The notes below the pieces were generated by a model. That model saw nothing but the letters and a program-made list of their open reading frames with translations. It was not told the DNA's origin and ran no database searches. 37,138 bases of DNA. It comes from Bacillota bacterium (GTDB taxonomy: Bacteria > Bacillota_A > Clostridia > Lachnospirales > WQUN01). The DNA lies in contig WQTQ01000227.1 of assembly GCA_009786175.1 (NCBI GenBank), positions 1 to 37,138 of the forward strand. Reading direction: 5' to 3'. Position numbers and translations under genes: made by a program. This document shows positions 23,289 through 35,400 of the stretch, piece after piece. The first letter of the stretch is position 1. Every line of letters starts with the position of its first letter.

Positions 23289-23353
23289 AATTCCATCAGC
23301 TTTGTAATTTAACCCGTTCCGTACCCCACCCCCTGATATCAGGGGGTACATTA
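23289..23353. repeat. 65-bp flanking direct repeat, right copy, containing palindrome copy 4
   Basis: Partner of 17838-17902 (58/65 identical, no gaps, same orientation). The palindromic core ACCCCCTGATATCAGGGGGT is at 23328-23347. It begins two bases after the pheromone-like gene's stop and can act as that operon's terminator. Confidence 0.88.
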
Positions 23354-23443
23354 GTCATAAAAATCATCCAATATAATCATGTACTCAAATGTAAGTACGA
23401 TTTTGTTTTGTATAAAATCACTCCTGTATCATTATTAAAGCAA

Positions 23444-23486
23444 AAGGACTATTTTGCTAAAGTTCTATATAAGCAAAATAGTCCTT
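23444..23486 (-). terminator. Terminator of the beta-galactosidase gene
   Basis: AAGGACTATTTTGCT (23444-23458) and AGCAAAATAGTCCTT (23472-23486) form a perfect 15-bp stem with a 13-base loop, twelve bases after the minus-strand stop. The distal sequence on the minus strand is T-rich. Confidence 0.8.
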
Positions 23487-23498
23487 CTTTGCGCCTAT

Positions 23499-26968
<3,470 letters not shown>

Positions 26969-26998
26969 ACAGGGCCGCTTTACCACGCAATTATTTTG

Positions 26999-27427
26999 TT
27001 ATCTTTTCACAATTGCAGCCTCTGCTGCCATATCCTCTACCAAGTCCGCAATAACATCCCCCTTCGATTGAACATACGCCGCAGTCCAAGGCGAACCTGA
27101 CGCCGATGTAGGAAATATTCCTGTTGTATGGTCAACAAAATAATCTTCATAGCCGGCCGCTTTTATCTCGTCAATTGTAAGGTTGCGTGTCAGTTGATAG
27201 ACTATTGTGCCTATCATTTCTAAATGACCGAGTTCCTCCACGCCGATGTCCGTTAATGCAGCCTTTAGCTCTGGGTACGGCATGGCAAAACGCTGACTAA
27301 GGTATCTTAAAGATGCTCCCAATTCGCCGTCGGGGCCGCCGTATTGGGTTAAGATGAATTTTGCAAGTGCCGGGTTTGGGTTTTTGATTTTTACAGGATA
27401 TTGCAGCTTCTTCTCATAAACAAACAT
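26999..27427 (-). CDS. cotJC: CotJC-like spore coat protein (Mn-catalase fold), C-terminally truncated
   Basis: The start is ATG 27427 with GGAAGGGAG upstream; the N-terminus MFVYEKKLQYPVKI is characteristic of CotJC. The 142 residues match the di-manganese-catalase-like four-helix bundle through Glu35 (GELGASLRYL), Glu65-x2-His68 (EELGHLEM), the GSPWTAAYVQSKGDVIADL segment and EDMAAE. CotJC proteins normally run about 45 residues further and include the last metal ligand (His in the REREVVHF region). Here the frame stops right after AAEAAIVKR, so the metal site would be incomplete. The protein is either a structural remnant in the coat or a gene in decay. Confidence 0.85.
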   Translation of the reverse strand: MFVYEKKLQYPVKIKNPNPALAKFILTQYGGPDGELGASLRYLSQRFAMPYPELKAALTDIGVEELGHLEMIGTIVYQLTRNLTIDEIKAAGYEDYFVDHTTGIFPTSASGSPWTAAYVQSKGDVIADLVEDMAAEAAIVKR

Positions 27428-27443
27428 TTTGAATACTCCCTTC

Positions 27444-27809
27444 CTACGCCTCCGGTTCCCACGGCCATGGGTCGTAAACCCAGCTGTTATAGTTTTGCAT
27501 ACCAAATATTTCGTTTTTGGCGGCTTCGCTTTTTTGTCTATATTCCTTATATAACTCGAAAGCGTGGGCGTCCTCCGGGTGTGTGTCTAGGTACAGCTTT
27601 AGTTCAAAGCATACAAAATCTAGTGTCATTAATTCAATCATTGGGGTGTTTGGCAGGTGCTTGCGGATTTCGTAATCGTGAAAGGGCAGGTCCAGCTCGG
27701 GGAACAATGTGCCGCGGATTATTGCGTCTTCATCTGAATAACGCTGGGTAAACCGCTGGAGCGGGACATAGGGGTACGCGATTGGTAAACCTTGGGGCCT
27801 GTGATGCAT
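27444..27809 (-). CDS. CotJA-CotJB fusion, spore coat
   Basis: One 121-residue frame contains both small CotJ proteins. Residues 10-45 (YVPLQRFTQRYSDEDAIIRG, TLFPELDLPF) are CotJA. Residues 56-121 are CotJB: MIELMTLDFVCFELKLYLDT, then HPEDAHAFELYKEYRQK and the C-terminal NYNSWVYDPWPWE. In most spore formers these are separate genes of about 75-85 codons each in the cotJABC operon, expressed in the mother cell under sigma-E. The ATG at 27809 follows AAGGAGAACGCAT. The CotJC gene begins 16 bases after the stop. No convincing sigma-E promoter was seen upstream. Confidence 0.85.
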   Translation of the reverse strand: MHHRPQGLPIAYPYVPLQRFTQRYSDEDAIIRGTLFPELDLPFHDYEIRKHLPNTPMIELMTLDFVCFELKLYLDTHPEDAHAFELYKEYRQKSEAAKNEIFGMQNYNSWVYDPWPWEPEA

Positions 27810-27898
27810 ATGCGTTCTCCTTCAACATAACTTAGTATTCCATTATATTGTAAAGGCCTAGGCATGGTTCATAAAAATTTCCCAGAAAATTTAAAACC

Positions 27899-27941
27899 GT
27901 GACAAATGTCACTACCAGACTCTATTGTCCAATGGCATAAT
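27899..27941 (+). promoter_or_regulatory. Inverted repeat and -10 box before the ABC-2 exporter operon
   Basis: GTGACA-AA-TGTCAC (27899-27912) is a perfect inverted repeat. CATAAT at 27936-27941 is a candidate -10 with no recognisable -35. The repeat would be centred near -42, where NarL/LuxR-type response regulators of DesK-like kinases usually bind as activators; such a kinase is the last gene of this operon. Confidence 0.5.
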
Positions 27942-28001
27942 ACGTACATAGCAACTTGCAGACAACAAATAATAAAACAAAAAATATTAGGAGGCGGCAT
28001 T

Positions 28002-28937
28002 ATGTTAGCAAGCATGAAAAACGTTGTAAAAAGGTACGGAGAATTTACGGCACTTGACCATTTGGATTTGGAAATTAGAGAAGGCGAAGTTTTGGGCTTA
28101 CTTGGGCCAAACGGCGCGGGCAAAACCACAGCAATCCGTTCGTTATGCGGGCTTATCCCAATAAACTCCGGTGACATTACCGTTTTCGGTAAAAAGCAAA
28201 ACATCAATAATACAGAAATTAGACGCAATATGGGCCTTGTTACCCAAGAAATTTCTGTTTTCAAAGACATGACTGCAGAGCAAAACCTGCGTTACTTTGG
28301 CGGGTTGTATGGCCTAAAAGGCGCAGAACTTACAAATAATGTCGCGCGGGTTTTAGAATTTATCGGCCTTACAGACCGCGCCGGTAAAAAGCCCGGCACA
28401 TTCAGCGGCGGTATGCAGCGCAGACTGAATATTGGGTGCGCACTGGTTCACAGGCCAAAACTTGTAATAATGGATGAACCAACCGTAGGTATCGACCCAC
28501 AATCCCGCAATCACATTTTGGAGTCTGTAAAAACAATTGCGTCGGAAGGCACAACCATAATCTACACCACCCATTACATGGAAGAAGTGCAGGCCATTTC
28601 TAACCGCATTTCCATTATGGACACAGGGCGGGTAATTGCAGAAGGTACAATAGACGAGCTTGTGGGCCGTATTTCACATGAAGACACAATCCGTTTAACC
28701 GCCGCAATGGCTTCCAACGCATTAACAGAAGACATCCGCGCAATTTCCGGCGTGAAAAGCGTATCTGTAAACGGCAATGACTACCTGATTATTTCCGGCG
28801 CGGAAAGCGGCAACCTAAACCGCATTATGGAGGTTGCAATGCGCCATGGCGGTGTGGCAAACATTACTGCAGATAAACCAAACCTGGAAGATGTTTTCCT
28901 AACACTAACAGGCCGCAAATTGCGCGATGACGAATAG
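28002..28937 (+). CDS. ABC transporter ATP-binding protein (linearmycin/drug exporter type)
   Basis: The start is ATG 28002 after TAGGAGG with seven bases of spacing; an open frame extends upstream to 27906 but crosses the promoter. The 311-residue protein has Walker A GPNGAGKTT, Q-loop in VTQEIS, signature FSGGMQRRLNI, Walker B LVIMDEPTVGID and the H-loop TTHYMEE. The last ~90 residues form the accessory domain typical of ABC-2 exporters (ISGVKSVSVNGNDYLI). With the two permeases and the DesK-type kinase that follow, the order matches the lnrLMN-J arrangement of B. subtilis. It probably exports or senses an amphiphilic antibiotic or lipid. Confidence 0.93.
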   Translation: MLASMKNVVKRYGEFTALDHLDLEIREGEVLGLLGPNGAGKTTAIRSLCGLIPINSGDITVFGKKQNINNTEIRRNMGLVTQEISVFKDMTAEQNLRYFGGLYGLKGAELTNNVARVLEFIGLTDRAGKKPGTFSGGMQRRLNIGCALVHRPKLVIMDEPTVGIDPQSRNHILESVKTIASEGTTIIYTTHYMEEVQAISNRISIMDTGRVIAEGTIDELVGRISHEDTIRLTAAMASNALTEDIRAISGVKSVSVNGNDYLIISGAESGNLNRIMEVAMRHGGVANITADKPNLEDVFLTLTGRKLRDDE

Positions 28938-28949
28938 GAGGTACCGGAC

Positions 28950-29732
28950 ATGATTTTAAAACATTATATTCTGCGTTCGTTTAAAGATCCTATGAACCTT
29001 GTTATGTGCATATTATTCCCCATAATAATGATTGCAATTATGACAGTTGCAGCCAATGCCGCGGCAGATGGCCTGAATATTATTAATGGCTTTAATACTT
29101 CCGCCACTAACAACACAACATTTAACGCACTATTTTTCATGTTCTTTAGCTGTATGATTGTTACAGATTACTTGTATGTAGAGTTTAGAAGCGACTTGCG
29201 CTGGAGGCTTATGGCTACCCCGGTTCCGTTTAACAAGTTTATATTCAGTGCCATTGGGGCAAGTATGATTGTAACAATTCTTAACACAACAACTGTTTTA
29301 CTGTTTGGCAGGTTTGTGCTTAACGCGTACTTGCACAATATTTTTATGACAATTTCCGTACTACTGACAATGGGCATTTTAATTACCCTGTTTGGCGTAC
29401 TGTGTTTTATGTTGATACCAAAAAAAAGCACAACAACTGCCGTAATAATGGTTTTTGCTTTTGCGCAGCTGCTGCCAATACAATTTAATATGCTTAGTTT
29501 TGAAAGAGGCGTAATTAATGCTTCAAGCTTTATACCTGTTGTTGCTGCTGCTCAAGCCGTAATATATTCCGGCACAATGATGATAGAGTTTGTAGGGCAA
29601 GGTTTTGCAGACGGTATTATAAGACTGGAGCCTGATATGAGAATGGCACTTACTCACCTTGGTATTTTAGTGGGCTACATGGTTATTGCGGCCATCGCGG
29701 TTGCCATTTTGGGAAGGAAGCGTAAAATATGA
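28950..29732 (+). CDS. ABC-2 type permease, first subunit
   Basis: A 260-residue integral membrane protein starting twelve bases after the ATPase stop, with AGGAGG at the right distance. It has about six membrane helices and a large N-terminal extracytoplasmic loop (residues about 35-65, Asn/Thr-rich). The conserved YLYVEFRSDLRWRLMATPVPFNKF segment is the cytoplasmic coupling region of ABC-2 exporters. It overlaps the second permease by four bases. Confidence 0.9.
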   Translation: MILKHYILRSFKDPMNLVMCILFPIIMIAIMTVAANAAADGLNIINGFNTSATNNTTFNALFFMFFSCMIVTDYLYVEFRSDLRWRLMATPVPFNKFIFSAIGASMIVTILNTTTVLLFGRFVLNAYLHNIFMTISVLLTMGILITLFGVLCFMLIPKKSTTTAVIMVFAFAQLLPIQFNMLSFERGVINASSFIPVVAAAQAVIYSGTMMIEFVGQGFADGIIRLEPDMRMALTHLGILVGYMVIAAIAVAILGRKRKI

Positions 29733-30442
29733 TGGTAAATATGACCGTTTTTAAGCACGCGTTGCGTAATGGTGTAACCAAGCCAATCTCCCTGGTTGTT
29801 AACAGCATCGTGCCAATTGGCCTTGTTATATTTTTGGACAGAATTGATGCCGGGTTTGGCCCTAACGCAGCTGTCGGATTCTTTGTACTGGCATTTGTAA
29901 TGATGTATGGCGCGTTCCTTATGGCCAACAGCATACAAAAAGATAAAGTGGAAGGCGTATTGGTACGCATTCTTGCAGGGCCAATTACCCTGCGCAGCTA
30001 CTTGGCGCAAAATTTTTTGGCAGCGATAATTCCAATGATGGCTGTATCCGCAATTATTGGCCTGCTTGGTTACTTGATACATGACTGGAGCCTTACCGTT
30101 ACCGTTGGGTTAGTGCTGGTTTATACTCTTATTGCAGCCTCAGCCATTGGCTTATCCTTTGTTTGGAGCTGCCTGTTTAAAGACAAGGAAGCAAGCCTTT
30201 CGGGGATTTCTGTTGTGTTAACCATGTCCGGTTTACTTGGCGGTTTTATGATGCCCCTTGACATGCTGCCGACCATACCGTATTACGTTGGCATGGCAAC
30301 CCCGGCACACTGGGCTTCACGCGCAATTCAGCAGTTAATAAGATACGGCGAATTTACTCAAATGTACTGGCTTGGCCTTTTAGCACTGACATTGTTTACA
30401 ATAGCGTTTGTATTGTATGGGAGTAAGCGCAGACTGGTGTAA
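29729..30442 (+). CDS. ABC-2 type permease, second subunit
   Basis: A 237-residue membrane protein with about six helices. KDKVEGVLVRILAGPITLRSYLAQNFLA is the coupling segment between early helices, and MPLDMLPTIPYYVGMATPAHWASRA is the usual extracytoplasmic motif of this permease family. The ATG at 29729 overlaps the previous stop (ATGA). It presumably forms a heterodimeric channel with the first permease. Confidence 0.9.
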   Translation: MMVNMTVFKHALRNGVTKPISLVVNSIVPIGLVIFLDRIDAGFGPNAAVGFFVLAFVMMYGAFLMANSIQKDKVEGVLVRILAGPITLRSYLAQNFLAAIIPMMAVSAIIGLLGYLIHDWSLTVTVGLVLVYTLIAASAIGLSFVWSCLFKDKEASLSGISVVLTMSGLLGGFMMPLDMLPTIPYYVGMATPAHWASRAIQQLIRYGEFTQMYWLGLLALTLFTIAFVLYGSKRRLV

Positions 30443-30515
30443 CAACATGCCCTAGACAACCGGCTGTTATTACGTGTAAAATGTATGACAGATTCTAACG
30501 AACGGTGTGTTACCT

Positions 30516-31583
30516 ATGGCAGACATTTCCCCACAAAAGCTAGCCTTTATGGGTTTAACAATTGCAGGAATTAGCCTATTGGTTGTCCACTCGCTTATTA
30601 GTGGCAGTACAATGGGCTTTTTTCTCATGCTTTTTATGGTGTGCATGGCACTGTTCCGTTCGCGCGTTCCCAAAACAGGGTGGACAAGTGTAGTGGATAT
30701 GCTTGCATGTGTTTTTTTCGCGCCTATGTTCCTGGGCGTAGCCCTGTTTGCCACAATGTATTATGGTATGTATTTTACAATTGTTTTTGCTTTTATCGTA
30801 CTTATTACAATAGATATTCAACTTGGGATTATCGCCATCCTTTGCGGCGGTTTGGGGTTACTGTTGCGGCTATGGGAGCATGAGCAGGAGAAAAGGCTAA
30901 AAACCCGGGACGCGGAAGCCGGGCGGTATTACCAGCTTAAAGCTTTGCAAAACGATTTGCTGTCTGCCACAGAGCAAATTGAGCGGATGAGTATCATAAG
31001 TGAACGGGCACGTATTTCCCGGGAAATTCACGATAACGCGGGGCATGAAATTGTAGCGGCCTATATCTCGCTGCAAACGGTACGGGACATTCTTGACAGC
31101 ACAGACCCCGAAACCCTTGCGCTGTATGATGCCGCACTGGAACGACTGGGTATGGGTGTAAACAAAGTACGCGAAGCTGTACACAATCTTGCGCCTGTTT
31201 CCGCTTTAGGTGTAGAAGCCTTACAGGAAATTTGCAATCGCTTCCCTAAAGACATAGAATTTAAATCGTTTGGCGACATGCGGCTTGTACCGGTTCATGT
31301 GTGGAATGTGCTGGAATCCTGTTTAAACGAATGCTTAACCAACATCGGCAAACATGCCAACCCCAGCAAGATAACCGTGGAACTTGACGCTACACCCCAC
31401 ATTGTCCGCCTGTGTATAGAAAACGACGGCGTTACGCATACCGGCAAGGGCATAGGCACAGGTTTAAGAAACTTGCGGCATAGGCTTAACACAATTGGGG
31501 GCACTTTGGCAGTGACGCAGGGTGAAATTTATCGTGTGGTGTGTATGGTACCTATTAAAAAGCTGCAGATTAACACCCCCTGA
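30516..31583 (+). CDS. DesK/NarX-type sensor histidine kinase without a linked response regulator
   Basis: About five membrane helices (residues 8-120 from ATG 30516), a short coiled-coil linker, then the HisKA_3 dimerisation domain with the phosphorylated histidine in SREIHDNAGHE (His172). The ATPase domain has the N box NECLTNIGKHA and the G box GIGTGLRNLRHRL. No PAS or large sensor loop is present, so it probably senses the membrane or the adjacent ABC exporter directly. The start signal is weak; GTG 30507 is an alternative. The stop TGA lies inside palindrome copy 5, and the expected NarL/LuxR-type regulator gene does not follow. Confidence 0.9.
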   Translation: MADISPQKLAFMGLTIAGISLLVVHSLISGSTMGFFLMLFMVCMALFRSRVPKTGWTSVVDMLACVFFAPMFLGVALFATMYYGMYFTIVFAFIVLITIDIQLGIIAILCGGLGLLLRLWEHEQEKRLKTRDAEAGRYYQLKALQNDLLSATEQIERMSIISERARISREIHDNAGHEIVAAYISLQTVRDILDSTDPETLALYDAALERLGMGVNKVREAVHNLAPVSALGVEALQEICNRFPKDIEFKSFGDMRLVPVHVWNVLESCLNECLTNIGKHANPSKITVELDATPHIVRLCIENDGVTHTGKGIGTGLRNLRHRLNTIGGTLAVTQGEIYRVVCMVPIKKLQINTP

Positions 31584-31613
31584 TATCACGTTTGTTATGT
31601 GATATCAGGGGGT
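31575..31613. terminator. Palindromic hairpin, copy 5; bidirectional terminator
   Basis: ACCCCCTGATATCAC (31575-31589) pairs with GTGATATCAGGGGGT (31599-31613), a 15-bp stem with a nine-base loop. The stop codon of the kinase (31581-31583) is part of the left arm. It separates the plus-strand ABC/kinase operon from the convergent GH10 fragment. GGTTTA follows, as in copy 2. Confidence 0.85.
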
Positions 31614-31624
31614 GGTTTAGACTC

Positions 31625-32350
31625 TTAATCCGCCAGCACCTGTATGGTAAGCACTTCCGTTATACCCTGGCGGGTTACTTCCAATTCAACTACACGTGAC
31701 TCCGTTACCGTAACGCCGCCGCGGATACCCACCACAAGGCCGTATACTAAGCCTGTAGGTGTCCATAGGTTATCCCGAGCGACTATTACAAGCTCCGGTG
31801 CCGCTTCCAGCAGGTTAAACGTAATTTCTCCTTCTGCGGTGCCGCCTACAAATACGCTAACGTGGCGGTTGGTGTTGCTTACGGTTACGCTATTTACATA
31901 AAGATAAAATGTCGGCAGTGGCTGCGTGGTGAAGTTTGCATTTACAAGCAATACATGAACTCTTTGGCCGTATACCGTAATGTAAAGGTTAATATACCGC
32001 CAAGAGCCGCCGTCTTTGTCAACATCTAACAAGTTAAAGTAATCCAACCAGCCGGTACCGTCTTGCCATACACGGCCTACGCGTACAAAATCTTCTGCAC
32101 ACTCGCCGTCTTGGTCAAGGGCTTCGATGGTGTCTGCACGTCCCAAGAGTACATTCTGCCTGCATAGCGGCCTGCAACTGTGCTGATGTAGCGGTGCATA
32201 TTTTCGATTGCTTGCCGGCGGGGCAGCGGAGTAATTGTACCCGGTACCGTTGTCAACCATGCCGGTGACTGCGAGTGCCATACCAAGGTATGCCCAACCA
32301 TGGCAAGGTCGTTTTCTTCTGCCCAGTTTACAAAATAATACAGTTCAGCA
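31625..32350 (-). pseudogene. Decayed GH10 xylanase-family gene fragment
   Basis: Reading the minus strand from about 32350, the frame encodes NWAEENDLAMVGHTLVWHSQ and then NMHRYISTVAGRYAGRMYSWDV. Both are nearly the same as residues 673-735 of the intact xylanase at 32450-37018. After WDV the sequence is frameshifted and jumps to a stretch resembling residues ~777-790 of the xylanase (ADTIEALDQDGECAEDFV). The acid/base Asn-Glu and the rest of the barrel are lost. The remaining ~185 codons are a beta-rich C-terminal region ending RQGITEVLTIQVLAD, matching the end of the gene entering at the right edge. No start codon, signal peptide or active site survives. Confidence 0.85.
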
Positions 32351-32396
32351 GTTTAAATCATGACCAAGATTGTAGTTTTTACCAAAATTACGGCAT

Positions 32397-32429
32397 AAAG
32401 CCCCGCCATCAACCGAATAGCGGGGCTTT
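32397..32429 (-). terminator. Terminator of the GH10 xylanase gene
   Basis: AAAGCCCCGC (32397-32406) and GCGGGGCTTT (32420-32429) form a ten-pair GC-rich stem with a 13-base loop, 20 bases after the xylanase stop on the minus strand. Confidence 0.85.
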
Positions 32430-32449
32430 AAAATTACATTGCTATAAGA

Positions 32450-35400
32450 TTACCAAGTAATAACAGCGGCTCTGTTCACGCTGTCCCATCTTACTTCCGC
32501 GTCAAACGCGTACATCACAAAACGTAATGGGACAAACACTCTGTCGCCTATTATCATTGCAGAACCCATTCCATCCGGCAGCATTTCATCTGCAGGGATA
32601 ACAAGGGTACCGGATGCCAGGTGAACTAATGCAGAACGTGTCGCGTTGTCCCACTCTACCTCTACGCCCAATGCTTCCGCAAGAGTACGCAACGGAATCA
32701 TCATGCGGTCTGCTGCTGCGTCGATAAACGCTTCGCCAACACCTACGCGTAGTTGGCCGTTAAGCATATATTCTGTGCTGCCAACCGTAAAGATAAGCGT
32801 ATTTACAGATGGTGTTGGAGGGGCAATTGTTGGTGGGGTTGGTGGTTCAGTTGGTAGTGTCGGAGGATCAGTTGGTGGTGTCGTGACGTCTGTAGGTTCT
32901 ATTGTTGGCTCTTCCGTCGGCTCTTCTTCGGTTACCTCTTCAGTAGGAAGCACAATGTAGTAGACATCAGTAGGCTCATCATCCGTTGGTGGCTGCTGCA
33001 CCGGTGACCGCGGTGTCCATGGAATAGAAACAGGAGCAGGAGGAGCTTCAACTGTTACCGGCGGCTGCGGAGGAATTATAGGAATTTGTGGCGGCCACGG
33101 TGGCCATTGAGGTATTTGTATCGGCGGGCATGTGCATGGTAAGTTTCCGCATATTGCACATGGTTGTGGTGTTGTATCGTCGCATACGCATGGGTATTGT
33201 TCGCAATATTCACATGGCTGTTGATCGTCGCATACGCATGGGTATTGTTCGCAATATTCACATGGCTGTTGATCGTCGCATATGCATGGATATTGTTCAC
33301 AATATTCACATGGCTGTTGATCGTCGCATACGCATGGATGTTCATCGCAATATTCGCATGGTGTTGGAGCGTAGCATACGCATGGGTATTGTTCACAATA
33401 TTCACATGGCTGTTGATCGTCGCATACGCATGGATGTTGGTCGCAATATTCACATGGTGTTGGGGCGTAGCATACACATGGATGTTGGTCGCAATATTCA
33501 CATGGCAGTTGATCATCGCAATCACAGTACGGATACACGTCACAGCATTTTTCTTCCGCGCAGTCGCAATACGGATATACGTCGCAGCATGGTTCATCAG
33601 CACAGTCGCAATACGGATATGCTTCACAGCATGGTTCATCTGCACAGTCGCAATACGGATATGCTTCGCAGCATGGTTCATCTGCACAATCGCAATACGG
33701 ATACACGTCGCAGCATGGTTCATCTGCACAGTCGCAATACGGATATGCTTCACAGCATGGTGGCTCTACGGTAATTGTAACCTGCACCGGTTCTGAAGTA
33801 TATCTCGCATTGTCTACAACCACATTAAAGCTGAACTCGCCTCCAGCCGTAGGTGTACCGATTATCGCGCCGGTTCTTGCGATCATTCTAAGGCCCAAAG
33901 GCAACTCGCCCTCAACTCTCCAGAATAAAGGTGCATTGTTGTTTTGGCTTGCCAGGAACTGCACTGCAAACGGCTCGTCCGGTTCGATGACTAAATTCAT
34001 ATCGGTGCGTGCTACGCCGTCCAGGTGCATTACACTTGTTACTACCGGACGTGAAATATTTGGTGCAGGTGCATCTTCTAATGTCGCAAGAATAGCGTCA
34101 AATGCAGGTTTTGTTTGGAACAGATGGTCAAACAGAAGCGGGAACCCTGCCGAACGCCAGCTTTGATCGTCCGTTTTACCCCATAGGGAAACACGTCCCA
34201 TACTGTCAGAATTAGCCAGATACCATTCAAACAATTGGGCATACCTGTCGGCCTGTGTTGCAAATAAGGCATCACGGGCAGGACCCGGTGGTGGAACAGC
34301 TGCTCCGCCAAAGCCACCTATTGTTATATCAAGTTCTGTAACGCTTACCCTTACACCAAGGTCTACATAAGCTTGGAGGGCCGTGTATACGTTGTTAAAG
34401 TTTGTTGTCCACCCTGCCAAATGGTAATGGGCCTGCATACCCATTGCTTCAATCAGCAAACGGCCTGTGTATTCTTCGCCTTCGGGCACAGCTTCATGGT
34501 TATTTTCCATATCGTGGGCCCAACGGGTATTAATGCTGCGTATCATATCAACAATAACATTCCGCTTAGACGGTATTTCTTCGTTATAGTCGTTGTAGTA
34601 AAGAATTGCGAACGGGTCGTACATACGGGCGAATTTGAATGCGTAATAAACAAAGTCTGTTCCGCATTCGCCTGCTTCTATGTCGGCACCGTTTGCAAAG
34701 GCTGCCTGCCAGCGGGTTTGGCCGACACCGGGGTTACGTAAATGGGCACGCCAGTTAGGGTTCGCGTTCCACGCTGCATCACCGGGGCCGCCGGATAAAA
34801 CTGCTTCGTTTAGCACATCCCAAGAATACATCCTGCCCGCATAACGGCCTGCTACCGTACTTATATGGCGGTGCATGTTGTAAATAGCTTGTTGGCGGGT
34901 TACCGGCCCTTCGGCAGTATGTGTAAGCCACGGACGGGATTGAGAATGCCATGCAAGGGTATGTCCAATCATGGCTATATTGCGTTCTTCTGCCCAATCT
35001 ACAACATGGTCGGCACCGTCAAAGTTATAGTCCCACGCATTTGGGGCCGGTCCAAGGAAGTGGTCAACTTTGTGGACATTTTCTCCGGTTATCGCGTTGA
35101 AATGGTGAACAAACGCATACTGGGTATTTTGCATGTCCATTCTTCCTTGAGTACTCCAAATGTTGCCAAAGAAGAAGTACTCTTCAAATGCTGCTGCTAG
35201 AGAAGGCTCATTTAAGTCCCAATAAGGGATTTGCACAGTAAATACACTGCGGTCAAGGGCTATCAGCTCTATATTGTGGATAATATACGGATGCCTGAAA
35301 CCTGTCTGGTCATTGGTAATTCTTACACCGCGTTGGTTTCCGACAACAAAGTCACTTATATCCGTTTGGGTAAAAGTATAGTTAATAACCCAATCTTGGC

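Noticed and set aside
27906..28001. Upstream extension of the ABC ATPase frame
   Set aside because: It has no ribosome binding site and crosses the inverted repeat and -10 box; ATG 28002 has a strong signal and matches the family's usual N-terminus.
33128..33757. CRISPR-like regular repeats
   Set aside because: The 42- and 48-base periodicity is in frame and encodes conserved Cys motifs; there are no unique spacers and no cas genes.
33088..33796. Two long plus-strand open frames over the Cys-rich repeat region
   Set aside because: They arise because the tandem coding repeats on the minus strand lack stops in the other frames. Their translations are low-complexity, lack ribosome binding sites, and lie wholly inside the xylanase gene.
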